A stretch of DNA of 64,000 nucleotides from Fischerella sp. PCC 9605 (lineage in GTDB: Bacteria > Cyanobacteriota > Cyanobacteriia > Cyanobacteriales > Nostocaceae), in contig NZ_KI912149.1 of assembly GCF_000517105.1 (NCBI RefSeq), positions 490,290 through 554,289 of the forward strand. The letters run 5' to 3'. The position numbers were made by a program, and so were the translations under genes. Of this stretch, positions 35,574 to 46,100 are shown one piece after another. The notes beneath the pieces were generated by a model. That model saw only the letters and a program-made list of their open reading frames with translations, did not search any database and was not told the origin of the DNA. Numbering within the stretch: the stretch's first letter is position 1; each line of letters begins with the position of its first letter.

Positions 35574-36914
35574 ATGGCAAATATTAACGAGATTGCAACT
35601 TATGCCAAGGAAAGTGCACAAAAGCTTGGCATCACAAAATTCGACATCTATGGCTCTACAGTAGACCAAACTAGCGTACAAGTAGATCAAGGTGAGCCTA
35701 AGCAAGTGAAAGCTTCAAATCTTTCTGGTGTCACCGTGCGCGTTTGGAATGAAGAAAAGACAATGGGTGTCACTAGTACAACAGATGTAGACCCCAAAGG
35801 ATTGGAATTAGCTTTAAAAACAGCCTATGAAGCTAGTTTTTTTGGTGTAAAAGAGAATGTTCCAGATTTTAGTCCCGAAGCTACTGTTCCTATCCCCAAT
35901 AAATCTTCTGAGAAATCTCCTCAAGCACAAGTTTCTCAGCTCATAGAAAGCTTGCTAGCGGCTGAAAAAGAAGTCTTGGCAGCCCATCCGGCTATTCAGG
36001 GAGTGCCTTATAATAATCTGGCACAAAGAGATGTTGACAGATTCTATCTCAATAGCGATGGTGCGATGAGAACTGAGTCTCGTTCTGTGGCATCGATTTA
36101 TCTTTACAGCAAAACAGAGGAAAACGGAAAAAAACCACGTAGTGCTGGTGCTTTTAGAATTAGCCGCAGTTTTGATTCGCTAGATGTCAACGGTTGTATT
36201 CAAGAAACAACAGAGAAAACTATCAGCCATTTGAACTATGAAAAAGTCAAGTCTGGTAAATATACTGTTGTTTTTTCACCGGATGCTTTCTTAAGTCTTT
36301 TGGGTGCTTTTTCTAATTTGTTTAATGCTCAGAATATTTTAGATAAACAAAGCCTGTCTACTCCTGATGATTTAGGAAAACAAATTGCTTCTCCTCTGCT
36401 TTGCGTGTGTGATGATGAATTGCATCCTGCTAATGTTGCTGCCGAAACTTTCGATGGTGAGGGAACTCCGACACGCCGAATTTCGTTGATTGAAAGTGGT
36501 GTTTTAAAAGGCTTTCTCCACAGTGCAGGCACTGCCAAAAGAATGAATGCCCAACCCACTGGTAATGCTAATATTGGTGCAAAAGTTACTGTTAGTCCCA
36601 ACTTTTATCACGTCTCTGCTAGCGCACCAGCTGAACAAGAGTTGAGCTTGGAAACTGCCGAAAATGTGATTTTCATTGATGATTTACAAGCTCTCCATGC
36701 AGGAGTAAAGTCTTTGCAAGGTTCGTTTTCTCTGCCGTTTGATGGTTGGATTGTCAACAAAGGCGTCAAGACAAGTATTGAATCAGCAACTGTAGCTGGT
36801 GATTTTCTACAACTGTTGAAGTCAATTATTTTTGTAGAGAAAGAGGAAGAGTTGACTCCCGCAGGAGTTTGTCCAAGTGTCTGGGTTGATGGACTATCGA
36901 TTACAGGGGAATAA
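35574..36914 (+). CDS. pmbA: TldE/PmbA, partner of TldD
   Basis: 446 residues from ATG 35574 (MANINEIATYAKESAQKLG); an open frame 50 codons upstream runs through repeat DNA and is not used. The fold matches TldD but lacks the HExxxH zinc motif, as expected for TldE. Conserved segments include YGSTVDQTSVQVDQGEPKQV, SGVTVRVWNEEKTMGVTST and the C-terminal SFSLPFDGWIVNKGVKTSIE. It works as the inactive half of the TldD/TldE protease. A terminator follows at 36970-36994. Confidence 0.9.
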   Translation: MANINEIATYAKESAQKLGITKFDIYGSTVDQTSVQVDQGEPKQVKASNLSGVTVRVWNEEKTMGVTSTTDVDPKGLELALKTAYEASFFGVKENVPDFSPEATVPIPNKSSEKSPQAQVSQLIESLLAAEKEVLAAHPAIQGVPYNNLAQRDVDRFYLNSDGAMRTESRSVASIYLYSKTEENGKKPRSAGAFRISRSFDSLDVNGCIQETTEKTISHLNYEKVKSGKYTVVFSPDAFLSLLGAFSNLFNAQNILDKQSLSTPDDLGKQIASPLLCVCDDELHPANVAAETFDGEGTPTRRISLIESGVLKGFLHSAGTAKRMNAQPTGNANIGAKVTVSPNFYHVSASAPAEQELSLETAENVIFIDDLQALHAGVKSLQGSFSLPFDGWIVNKGVKTSIESATVAGDFLQLLKSIIFVEKEEELTPAGVCPSVWVDGLSITGE

Positions 36915-36969
36915 AAGTTAGAAATTATGAATGAGCAAACTTTTGAGAATTTATAATTTCTAATTTATA

Positions 36970-36994
36970 GAAGGAAGGGTTTTTCTTCCTTCTT
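36970..36994 (+). terminator. Rho-independent terminator
   Basis: GAAGGAAG pairs with CTTCCTTC around GGTTTTT, then TCAATTTT. It ends the tldD-pmbA transcript. Confidence 0.75.
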
Positions 36995-37008
36995 CAATTT
37001 TATGTAAA

Positions 37009-37075
37009 AGAGTAGCAATTTAAAATGCACCAGGGGCGCAGAGTCTCGGTGCAAAATTTTCATGTGCAGATTGAG
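37009..37075. repeat. Interspersed repeat shared with 7239-7325
   Basis: AAAGAGTAGCAATTTAAAA then GGGGCGCAGAGTCTCGGT and TTTTCATGTGCAGATTGA parallel the copy in the ABC operon spacer. Confidence 0.5.
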
Positions 37076-37142
37076 CAGTAATTGCAACTATATATTTGTA
37101 AGTTAAGGTAGTTGTAGTTTTGATTGTACAGCACTTAAACTT

Positions 37143-37706
37143 ATGAAAAAAATAATTATACCTGATGCTCTTAGAAGTCGTGTATTGCCACCCACAATCG
37201 GCTTAGGGTTAACTTCACTATTGTTATTTACCTTCTTTTTAGTTGATATATTTCGAGCTAGAGTTATAGATATTGATTACACAATGAAAATATTGAAAGA
37301 AAAACATCAAAAAGAAAACAAGAATTTTGGGATTTCTAAAGTAGTTTTTCAAAAAGGTTTTAATGATAAAGGGCCTGATTTGAGATGCATAACTTGGTCT
37401 TCAAAGCTTTTATATAGTGGCTGGAACAACGATAAAAAAGACCGTGATTTTTTTATTGACTACTATGTACCTTCTGGCAAAAAAGCTATTATTTGTGCAA
37501 CACCTGCATTAGCCGCTTCGCTATCTGCACATCCTAAGAAAAGATTTTTATATGAAGTATCAAAGACTGAGTTAGATGATGGATTATATGTTCGAGTTGT
37601 TGTCGGAGTTTCAGAGGTAAGAGAGACTTGTAAATTAGTGACAGGCAGTGTAGATTGTGCGAACTCAATATTAGGACGACAAGCAATAGTGAAATATGAA
37701 CCATAG
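37143..37706 (+). CDS. Membrane-anchored protein of unknown function
   Basis: 187 residues. One N-terminal membrane helix (residues ~17-36, TIGLGLTSLLLFTFFLVDIF), then a Lys-rich stretch and a compact domain, probably exported, with three or four Cys residues (CITW, ICATP, CKLV, DCAN) that could form disulfides. No family recognised. It stands alone between the pmbA terminator and the convergent phytochrome-associated genes. Confidence 0.55.
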   Translation: MKKIIIPDALRSRVLPPTIGLGLTSLLLFTFFLVDIFRARVIDIDYTMKILKEKHQKENKNFGISKVVFQKGFNDKGPDLRCITWSSKLLYSGWNNDKKDRDFFIDYYVPSGKKAIICATPALAASLSAHPKKRFLYEVSKTELDDGLYVRVVVGVSEVRETCKLVTGSVDCANSILGRQAIVKYEP

Positions 37707-37795
37707 GAAAGAGTGGGGAGATGGGGAGATGGGGAGATGGGGGGAGTAGGGAAATAAATACTAACCACTAACCACCAACCACTAATTACTAACTA

Positions 37796-39511
37796 CTAAC
37801 TACTCTCTTGATTATGTCGCTTTGGTAAGGAAACTATGACTTTGGTTCCTAGTCCAATTTGACTTTCTAAAGCGATACTACCTCTATGTAACTCTACGCA
37901 AGCTTTCGCGATCGCCAACCCTAAACCTGTTCCAGAGATTGTGTCAACGTTACTTCCACGACTGAAGGGTTGAAACAAGTTTTCTTGGTCTTCTATTGGT
38001 ATACCTATTCCCCAATCTTGAACGTAAAATATAATCTGCGATTCTTTCCCAATCAGGTGAAACTCTACCTTGCCTCCATTCGGAGAGTATTTAATCGCAT
38101 TCGACATTAAGTTAGTAAAAATTAGTCGCAAAAGTCCCCGATCGCCCCAAAAACCCTTGTAATTACCAGTACAGTTAAAAATTAATTCATGGCGATCGCT
38201 TGCTATTTCTTGCTGTTCTTCTATCAAAGCAGAGAAAAAAGGCAGCAAATCGAGCAGAATTGGCTTAAATTTGGCTTTATCTAATTCAAATTGATTCACG
38301 ACTAGCATATCATCCATCAATTTGGACATATGTCGTGCTTTCTGCTCAATGATTTGCAGAAACTTCTGTTTTTTACACTCCTCTAGTAGTTCACCATGTT
38401 GCTTGAGGGTGGACGCAGCAGCGAGGATAGAAGCTAACGGCGTTCGATACTCGTGGGAAATAGTAGCGACGATTTGCGATTTAAATGTGTTGAGTTGCTT
38501 TTCTTTTTGTAGCGCCGCTTGAGTCTGTGCTAGCAATTCCGCTTGTTGAATGGCGATCGCTAGTTGCACTGACACTTCATGAAGTATTTCTAGTTCATCA
38601 GATTGCCACTCTCGCTTTAGAGAAAATTCATCAGCAATCAAAAAACCCCAAGGCTTTGATGTTGATTCTCCATTGTTACTTAAAGTTATGGGAACTATGA
38701 GATTTGTTTCACTGTAAAATGCCTCTAGCGAATTGAAGCAGCGATCGCTTAACTCAGCTTCATATACCTTGGCTGTTACTGGCGGAAAAATCAGAGAATT
38801 GCTTTTCTGCTTGTGCCAAGTACTTGTTTGTAACCACCCAGAATGAGATAAAAAACCACCAGTTATTAACTGATCTGGTCGTGCAATTCCGGAGTTGGTA
38901 TTATATGTTGTCTCTAAGCACTCACCGGAGCAAGCAACAGTCTTAACACCAATTTCTGGAAACAATTGACATACCATGACGCGATCGCACTTGAGAAGTT
39001 GCTGCACTTCCACCACAGCCGTATGCAAAATTTGCTCCAAATCGAGAGACTGACGAATTCGCAGCAGCATAGCGGCAATCAGGCGTTGTCGTTCTTGAGT
39101 TTTGTTTAGCTGTGTTTGCAGCCAAGATTGCTTGATCGCGTTGCGAACTGCCAATTGCAATACATCCGGTTTCACATGTTGCTTAACCAAATAATCCTGA
39201 ACACCCCTTTTCATTGCTTGCACGGCAACCTCTTCATCGCCGCGTCCTGTCAGCATAATCACGGGTATGGATATCTCTAATTTTTGCCGCCTCAACCGAT
39301 CGAGAAAGTCTAGTCCGCTCATATCAGGCAAGCAAAAATCTAGCAGAATGACATCGCAGCGTGTTTCTTGGCACAAGCTAAGCGCATCCCCTGCCGAGTC
39401 TGCCTCCAAAATTTGGTAAGACTGGTGAGGATCTTTTTGAAGAAATCTACGATAGATTTTCCGATCTGCTGCACAGTCATCAATGATGAGTAGCGTCGAG
39501 GCATACGGCAT
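37796..39511 (-). CDS. Hybrid protein: receiver, GAF, histidine kinase
   Basis: 571 residues. An N-terminal receiver domain (acidic pair Asp11/Asp12, phospho-acceptor Asp58 in LLDFCLPDMSG, Lys in DYLVKQHV) is followed by a GAF domain (~160-330), HisKA with H-box TISHEYRTPLASILAA, and HATPase with NLMSNAIKYSP, VQDWGIGIP, LFQPFSRGS and GTGLGLAIAK. A receiver-first kinase can itself be a relay target of the phytochrome encoded upstream on the same strand. The GAF lacks an obvious bilin Cys motif. It is the last gene of the probable phytochrome set, separated from the response regulator by a 217-base repeat spacer. Confidence 0.88.
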   Translation of the reverse strand: MPYASTLLIIDDCAADRKIYRRFLQKDPHQSYQILEADSAGDALSLCQETRCDVILLDFCLPDMSGLDFLDRLRRQKLEISIPVIMLTGRGDEEVAVQAMKRGVQDYLVKQHVKPDVLQLAVRNAIKQSWLQTQLNKTQERQRLIAAMLLRIRQSLDLEQILHTAVVEVQQLLKCDRVMVCQLFPEIGVKTVACSGECLETTYNTNSGIARPDQLITGGFLSHSGWLQTSTWHKQKSNSLIFPPVTAKVYEAELSDRCFNSLEAFYSETNLIVPITLSNNGESTSKPWGFLIADEFSLKREWQSDELEILHEVSVQLAIAIQQAELLAQTQAALQKEKQLNTFKSQIVATISHEYRTPLASILAAASTLKQHGELLEECKKQKFLQIIEQKARHMSKLMDDMLVVNQFELDKAKFKPILLDLLPFFSALIEEQQEIASDRHELIFNCTGNYKGFWGDRGLLRLIFTNLMSNAIKYSPNGGKVEFHLIGKESQIIFYVQDWGIGIPIEDQENLFQPFSRGSNVDTISGTGLGLAIAKACVELHRGSIALESQIGLGTKVIVSLPKRHNQESS

Positions 39512-39599
39512 AGGAATATGAGGCAGAGGTACAAAACTCTTTACTCAACATTGCCATATATTGCGAAATTATAAAAAAAAACTAAAAGAAATGTAAAAT

Positions 39600-39728
39600 A
39601 AATCTAAACATTAGTTGTTTGTTGTTGGTTGTTTGTTGTTTGTTGGTTGTTCCTGCAACCACCAACCACCAACCACCAACCACCAACCACTAACCACCAA
39701 CCACTAACCACCAACCACTAACCACCAA
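39600..39728. repeat. Short tandem repeat hairpin (GTTGTTTGTTG / CAACCAC)
   Basis: GTTGTTTGTTGTTGGTTG-type repeats at 39612-39650 face about eleven CAACCAC/TAACCAC heptamers at 39655-39728. Together they can form a long hairpin in the message between the response regulator and hybrid kinase. Heptanucleotide repeats of this kind are typical of filamentous cyanobacteria. Confidence 0.75.
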
Positions 39729-40172
39729 CTAAACAGGTGGTATATTAACCTCCAGCCAATAGTCTACAAATGCTTGAACAGTCTTTTGAAGCTCTTGAGC
39801 ATCCATAGGCTTGATCAGATAGCCATTTGCACCCTTTTGGTAACACAATTCAATATCCTTGGGGTTAGATGATGTGGTGAAAACAATGACGGGAATCTCC
39901 TTGAAACTCTTGTCTTGCTTTAACTGTTCTAGAATTTCACGACCATCAATACCTGGCAAATTCAGGTCGAGCAAAATTACAGAAGGTCGTGGCGCTACAT
40001 CTATGTTTTTATAATTCCCTTCTTGATAAAGGTAGTCTAAAACTTCATCCCCATTAGTACAGCGATAGATAGGATTTTTGACAGCCATACGCCGCATTAG
40101 GCGTTGCAGTATCCTAAAATCCTCATTGCTGTCCTCAACAACCAGCAGTGGATCGTTAAGTTTTGTTGTCAT
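39729..40172 (-). CDS. Rcp-type single-domain response regulator
   Basis: 147 residues, receiver domain only: VVEDSNEDFRILQRLMRR, phospho-Asp in LLDLNLPGIDGREIL, Thr in FTTSSNPKD and Lys in GYLIKPMD. The long insertion between beta-strands and the C-terminal ALPHA5 extension are those of Rcp1-like proteins that pair with cyanobacterial phytochromes. It lies 61 bases downstream of the phytochrome gene on the same strand, so it is almost certainly its cognate partner. Confidence 0.9.
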   Translation of the reverse strand: MTTKLNDPLLVVEDSNEDFRILQRLMRRMAVKNPIYRCTNGDEVLDYLYQEGNYKNIDVAPRPSVILLDLNLPGIDGREILEQLKQDKSFKEIPVIVFTTSSNPKDIELCYQKGANGYLIKPMDAQELQKTVQAFVDYWLEVNIPPV

Positions 40173-40233
40173 CAGCGGTCTTCGGTCTTAAAAATTTTGC
40201 ATTAAAATGAAATTTTTTTTAATATATCTTAAC

Positions 40234-42597
40234 TTATTCCAGAGTTAAGTAAAACGTCGATCCTTCACCTACGGTAGACTCAACCCAAATTCGACCGCCG
40301 TGACGCTCAATAATCTTCTTGGCAATAGCTAGTCCCGCACCTGTTCCACCACCGTATTTTTCCTGAGAGTGAAGCCGCTTAAAGAGTTTGAAGATGGTTT
40401 GGTAGTGATGGGGTGGAATACCGATGCCGTTATCCTGTACGTAGAAAATAGGTGGGGATTGGGAACAAGAGGAGGGGGAGAGAGGAGGAGGGGAGCCACT
40501 GCGTTGCGGAGGTTCCCTCCGTTGTAGCATGTGGCGTGGAGAGGGGGGGAGATTACCCGTGTCCTCTTTGTCCAGATAGCCAATCTCAACCCATTGTTCT
40601 GCCTTGTCGTTGTATTTAAAGGCATTAGCGATCAAATTACTGAAGACTTCGCTAACAAGAACTGGGTCACACTGAATTGTTGGTAAAGGTCTGTTAATGC
40701 GAATATCGAGGTTAGCTTGCTGACGGCTAGCGTGAAAGACATTTATAACTTGATTGAGTAATTCGTTTAAATCTGTCGCTTGTAGGTGCAGTTCCGCTTG
40801 TCCTAGCTGCGATAGCCGCAACAGACCATTAATCAAAGTTTCCATCCGCACCGACAAAGACACTATCGTCTGCAAGAACTCTATGCCATCCTCATCTAGC
40901 ACGGGTGCATAGTCTTCTAACAGAATTGTCGAGTAATTATAGATGCCCCGCAAAGGTTCTTTGAGGTCGTGGGAAGCAGCATAAGCAAATGAAGCGAGTT
41001 CGTGGTTGCTGCGTTCTAACTCCAGGTTAATCTTGGCTAACTCTTCTGCCTTTTTCAACACAATACCCACGATCGCATTTCTAAGACTGAGGGCGCTGTC
41101 AAGTTCGCACTGCTTCCAGGGTTCGGAAGTTAATTGCACGATTTCTTGCCACTGTGCAAAGGATTTTCTCGGACAAAGGGTGATACTGCCATCTGAGTGA
41201 ACCTGAATCGATTCATCGGGATTACCTGCCCAGTTCACGGTGCGGATGACTTCAGGGCGAAACCACAGAATGTAATAGTGCCGCAGTTTAGAAATCCGTA
41301 GTAGCAGCAAACCACTAGCTGTATCTTTGCATGAGCGAGCCTCTGGATAAAGCTTTGGTAGAGAATCGGTATAAAATATATTGTCTTTTACTTGGGTATC
41401 TGCCCAGTCAATCAGCGATCGCACATTTTCAATATCTGGTGTTGCCCCAACTAGCGTAATTTCCCGATCCAAACACACTGCGGCTCCAGTTGCACCCACA
41501 ACACCCAGCAAGCGGGGTTCAGGCTGAACTAATGCATCCCTGAAATTATCTGCTTGAGAAATGGATTCCACAACACCAGAACGCAGAGACTCCAATCTGG
41601 CTTTATAGTCCACTTCTTCCTGAATGACTTTATTTGCTAACTCAGATGACACGATCTGTCCCAACAATTCACAGCCAGCCCGGACTTCGTAAGGGACAAA
41701 CTTGGGAGTTTGATGGTGACAAGAAATCAATCCCCACAGCTTTTGATCTTGGATGAGCGAAATGACCATAATAGCCGCCACACCCATGTTTTGATGAAAT
41801 TCCACACAACAGGGATGAACGCTTCGCAGCACTGACAGACTTAAATCAACTGGAGTAACATCTGTTGTAGGCATCAACTCCACAGGCTGGGCATTTAAAT
41901 CAGGTATAAATCGCAGCAAACCGCGCCGATATAACTCCCTCGCCTGCTCGGGAATGTCTGTCGCTGGATAGTGGAGTCCTAAATAAGGTGAGAACTCTTC
42001 TTGCTTGGCTTCAGCAATCACCATCCCTGCTCCCTGGTGGTCGAATTGGTAGACCATAACTCTGTCATAGCCTGTGATTCTTCGGACTTCTACTGCTGCT
42101 AATTGTAAAAATTCTATCAGGTTGGTTGTGCGTTTTAATTTTGCGATCGCCCCTTTCACCAAGGTATGCAGATTCAAGAAATTTACCTTGGCTTGTGAGT
42201 GAGTTGATTCTAGCTCCAGAATCACAGCATCTGTTGTCCGATGCACAAAACCGTCAAAGTATTGTTCACCTGCACTTGTGCAGATTGACAACTTCAGGTA
42301 ATTAACAACCTCAGAGTCTTGTTGCAAGCACTGGGCGATCGCTTCTAGCTGTGATGCATCAAGCAAATAACTAAGCGGTTGACCAAGCAGTTCCTCTGGC
42401 AGTTTACCCAAATAATCTTGGCTATTGTTGCTAACTTTTAGTATCTCTAACTGAGTACTAAGCGCCAATAGTAAACCATGAGGCTGAATCAAGCCAGGAT
42501 TAAGAATTAGTTCGTCGTGGCTAGTCGAGAGCAACTCCAAACAACGGGATTTACAACAGAACTTTACTTTAATTACACTTTGGGGTTTTGTTTGCAT
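40234..42597 (-). CDS. Phytochrome-type histidine kinase (PAS-GAF-PHY-HK)
   Basis: 787 residues. PAS (LILNPGLIQPHGLLLALS, ~30-130), GAF (~145-310), PHY (~320-500), HisKA (H-box AYAASHDLKEPLRG) and HATPase. The GAF holds the PASDIP-like box PATDIPEQARELY. Cys263 in SVHPCCVEF aligns with the bilin-binding Cys259 of Cph1, so phycocyanobilin attachment in the GAF is expected. The neighbouring residue, almost always His, is Cys264 here. The biliverdin Cys near the N-terminus of bacteriophytochromes is not in its usual place. Residues ~678-718 are an in-frame repeat insertion within the ATPase domain. Probably a red/far-red sensor signalling through the Rcp-like protein encoded next. Confidence 0.9.
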   Translation of the reverse strand: MQTKPQSVIKVKFCCKSRCLELLSTSHDELILNPGLIQPHGLLLALSTQLEILKVSNNSQDYLGKLPEELLGQPLSYLLDASQLEAIAQCLQQDSEVVNYLKLSICTSAGEQYFDGFVHRTTDAVILELESTHSQAKVNFLNLHTLVKGAIAKLKRTTNLIEFLQLAAVEVRRITGYDRVMVYQFDHQGAGMVIAEAKQEEFSPYLGLHYPATDIPEQARELYRRGLLRFIPDLNAQPVELMPTTDVTPVDLSLSVLRSVHPCCVEFHQNMGVAAIMVISLIQDQKLWGLISCHHQTPKFVPYEVRAGCELLGQIVSSELANKVIQEEVDYKARLESLRSGVVESISQADNFRDALVQPEPRLLGVVGATGAAVCLDREITLVGATPDIENVRSLIDWADTQVKDNIFYTDSLPKLYPEARSCKDTASGLLLLRISKLRHYYILWFRPEVIRTVNWAGNPDESIQVHSDGSITLCPRKSFAQWQEIVQLTSEPWKQCELDSALSLRNAIVGIVLKKAEELAKINLELERSNHELASFAYAASHDLKEPLRGIYNYSTILLEDYAPVLDEDGIEFLQTIVSLSVRMETLINGLLRLSQLGQAELHLQATDLNELLNQVINVFHASRQQANLDIRINRPLPTIQCDPVLVSEVFSNLIANAFKYNDKAEQWVEIGYLDKEDTGNLPPSPRHMLQRREPPQRSGSPPPLSPSSCSQSPPIFYVQDNGIGIPPHHYQTIFKLFKRLHSQEKYGGGTGAGLAIAKKIIERHGGRIWVESTVGEGSTFYLTLE
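40445..40562. repeat. Interspersed repeat inserted in frame inside the phytochrome kinase domain
   Basis: GCCACTGCGTTGCGGAGG ... CCCTCCGTTGTAGCATGTGG (40493-40538) is the module found in the non-coding spacer at 25378-25422, in the opposite orientation. Surrounding AGGAGGGGGAGAGAGG sequence is also repeat-like. It encodes ~40 residues rich in Pro, Ser and Arg between the N-box and the DNGIGIP box. Confidence 0.75.
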
Positions 42598-43187
42598 TAC
42601 CCCAAATTGTGCTAACTCTTTATAATTTTAATATTTTTTAAAAAAATTGCATAGATGTAAATCTAAATTAAAGAGAAAAAACTCTTGATACGTCATCCTA
42701 AAGAGTGAAAATTTTCGAGGGTATTGGGGATTGGGCAAAAATAAGTCAAAAATTAAAAGCTAAAAGTAAAAAGAAAGAATTTTTTCTTTTACCTTTTTAC
42801 TTTTTACTTTTTACTTTTCCAGTTTCTTTGCCCCTTGCCCCAGTCCCCAGTCCCCTGTTTATGCCTTTTGAGGGATGCAATTTTGTTAAGGAAATAAATT
42901 ATTCTCTCTAAAGGGAGGTATAAGGTTAACGTAACAAAATTTCATGACATTATATATAGCCATAGCTTAGGTAAGCTCATGCGAAAACTCCTGTTGGAGT
43001 TGGAACTGATTCAGGAGACATTTGCCACCGAGTGGAAGGTAAACCTTACCAACGATTGATCAATAGGAAAACGGGCAAGCAATTTCTTCTCCTTTAACAA
43101 TGGCAAGAATTAGTAGCATGCTGCACCAGCAAAAAAATAAAGCTCAACACCTTCTCATCAACAACTTCCCAATAAGGAGCGCTTGAG
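42598..43187. other. Divergent region between phytochrome and multi-PAS kinase
   Basis: 42716-42862 is a repeat hairpin (GGGGATTGGG / CCCCAGTCCCC with AAAAGTAAAAAG / CTTTTTACTTTTTACTT arms). The rest is AT-rich and must hold the promoters of both flanking genes. GGAGCGCTTGAG precedes the ATG at 43188. No gene seen. Confidence 0.45.
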
Positions 43188-46100
43188 ATGATCCAGCAAC
43201 AAGCGAATTCTCTGGAGGGCGTATTTGCTGGCGGTGGACAGATGGGTGCTTTAATGCGTCGCTTTGACTGGGCAAACACTTACCTTAGTTCTGTAGAAAA
43301 TTGGCCTCAAAGCTTGCGTACAGCCGTCAGTATTCTACTTAACTCCTGCTCTCCCAGCGTGATTTATTGGGGAACCGAGTTCATCAAATTCTACAACGAT
43401 GCTTATATTCCTATCCTTGCAGAAAAGCATCCTCATGCGCTCGGACAAACAATTACCCAAGTCTGGCCAGAACTTTGGCTTGCCATCAGGTCTAAGCTTG
43501 AGAGAGTCATAGATACTGGTGAACCCGCTATCTCGGAAGACATGCAACTATTTATAAACCGCAGCGGATATCTGGAAGAAGTCTACATGACTTTTTCCTA
43601 CAGTCCTATCCGTAATGAAAGCGGTAATGTGGGAGGTATATTTGTTAACTGTACCAATAGAACTCAAACTGTCATAGGTCAACGGCGTTTGAAAACCATA
43701 CGGGACTTAGCAGCAAGAAGTAGTGATGCTGCAACAGTGAGGGATGCCTGCCGTTTAGTAATGGAAAGTTTGGCTAGCAATCCTACTGATATACCTTTCG
43801 CTCTATTGTATTTAATAGAGCCTGGAAACAAAGCACAATTGGTAGAACAAGTAGGCTGTATAACAGTAAATACAACTAAGATAAAAGTAATAGATTTATC
43901 AAGTGATATGATTTGGCATTTTGCCAAAGTAATCGAAACAGGACAGCCTGTGGTAATAGATAACCTACCCAATCGTTGCGATTGTTTGCGAACAGGAAGT
44001 TGGGCAGAGCCAACACAGACAGCTTTAGTGTTGCCCATAGCACAACCTGGTAAAAAGCAGCCAGTGGGAATTTTGGTAGTTGGGGTCAATAATAGACGTG
44101 CCTTAGATGAAGATTACCGGGCTTTTTTTGAATTGGTTGCCACAGAAATCAAAAATGCGATCGCCAATGCTCGTGTCTGTGAAGAAGAACGCAAACGCAC
44201 CGAAACCTTGGCAGAACTGGACAGCGCCAATTTGAAACTAGCGCAACTTTGCCAAGAAACCACAGAGTACGAGCGACGGTTACGGGTGGTCAGTGAAGCG
44301 GCACGCGATCGGCTTCACACTATCCTAGAAAGCATTACCGACGGCTTTATAGCATTAGACAAAGACTGGCAGATTGTGTATGTTAATCAAAAAGTTGCCA
44401 GAAATAACGGGCAAACAGCCGCCGAGATCGTTGGCAAGAATTTCTGGGAGCAGTGGCCTTGGTCAGTGGGAACGCAAGTAGAACAAGAATATCACCGTGC
44501 CGTAACTGAGCAAGTTGCAGTCCATTTTGAAATTCTCTATGAACCCCTCAATGTCTGGTTAGAAATTCATGCTTATCCCTCTGAAGATGGACTGAACATT
44601 TTTTTCCGCGATATCACTCAGCGCAAACAGCTGGAACAAGACCTGCAAGCTTCGGAAACTAGGTTAAATGATATCCTCAACTCTGCTGGAGCCTCAATTG
44701 GTAGTTATCGCTTTTACCCCGATCGTCACCGAGAAATTGACTATCAATCTGCGGGTTATGAAACAGTCTTTGGCTATACACCCGCAGAACTCACCCCAGA
44801 AATCTGGGTGTCACGAATTCCTCCTGAAGATTTAGAGGCTGTCTGTTCACAGGCATTTGCAGCAATCTTCGCAGGGAAAACCGTTACAATTGAGTACCGC
44901 TTCTCTCACAAAGATGGTTCCCTGCGTTGGGTGGCAGAAACCATCACTTCTCGTTGGAATGAAGCAGAAGGTTATTGGATTGTAACTATCGTTGGATTTG
45001 ACATCACGGCTCGCAAACAGGCAGAAGAGGCTCTGCGGCAGAGTGAAACTCATTTAGCAATGGCTCAAAGAGTTGCTCAAGTTGGTAGTTGGGAGTTTGA
45101 TTTAAACAGCCAGAAAATTAGCTGGTCAGAGACTACGTTTCAGCATTGGGGATTTGATCCGACCCAAGGCGAACCGAGTTATGGTGAACTGCTTGAGAGG
45201 GTTACTCCAGAAGATCGAGAGATTCTGTCCCAAGCTGTTGAACTAGCGATCGCGCAGAAAGTTCCTTACACCTTTGATCTACGGATTGTGCGACCAGATG
45301 GTTCAATTCGATATTTGGATTCTCGCGGAGAACCTGTTGTCAATGAGCGGGGACAAGTCATGAAGCTAATTGGAACATCACTGGATGTAACCGATCGCAG
45401 ACACACAGAGGAAGCACTTCGAGAAAGCGAACAGTTTTTACGCAGTATCTATGAAGGAATTGAAGCAGCAGTTTTTATCGTTGATGTGCTAGAGGATGGA
45501 GGATTTCGCTATGTCGGAATTAACCCTGCCCACGAACGGATATCTGGACTGGAATCTTCAGCATTAAGCGGCAAAACCCCGGAGCAAGTACTTATTCCGG
45601 AAATGGCACAGGCTGTAACTCAACGGTATCGTCAATGTATTGAAGCCGGAAAGCGCATTAGTTATGAAGAGTGCCTTGTACTCGAAGGCAAAAAAACCTG
45701 GTGGATCACAAACCTAACCCCATTACGAGACAGCAACTCACGCATCTATCGCCTGATTGGTACTTGCTTTAACATCAACGATCGCAAACAAGCAGAATTA
45801 GAATTGCAGCAGGCAAAAGAAGCAGCAGAAACAGCAAGCCGAATCAAAGATGAATTTTTGGCAGTTCTCTCTCATGAACTCCGTTCTCCCCTGAACCCAA
45901 TTCTGGCCTGGGCACAGCTTTTGCGATCGCGAAAGTTCGATCAAGCAACAACAGATCGCGCCCTAGAAACAATTGAGCGCAACGCCAAGTTACAGACTCA
46001 ACTCATCGAAGACTTACTGGATGTGTCTCGGATCATTCAAGGCAAGCTGAGTTTGCATTTTAAACCAGTGAATTTAGTTGCCGTGATTGAGAACGCGCTG

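Noticed and set aside
33980..36914. TldD/TldE as the dedicated protease of the 27-29 kb peptide system
   Set aside because: The pair is widespread in cyanobacteria and lies 4.6 kb away beyond the STAND gene and repeats; a link is possible but not supported here.
42500..42597. N-terminal biliverdin-binding Cys in the phytochrome
   Set aside because: Cys residues at the N-terminus are not at the usual distance from the PGxIQPHG motif; the GAF Cys263 is the better attachment site.
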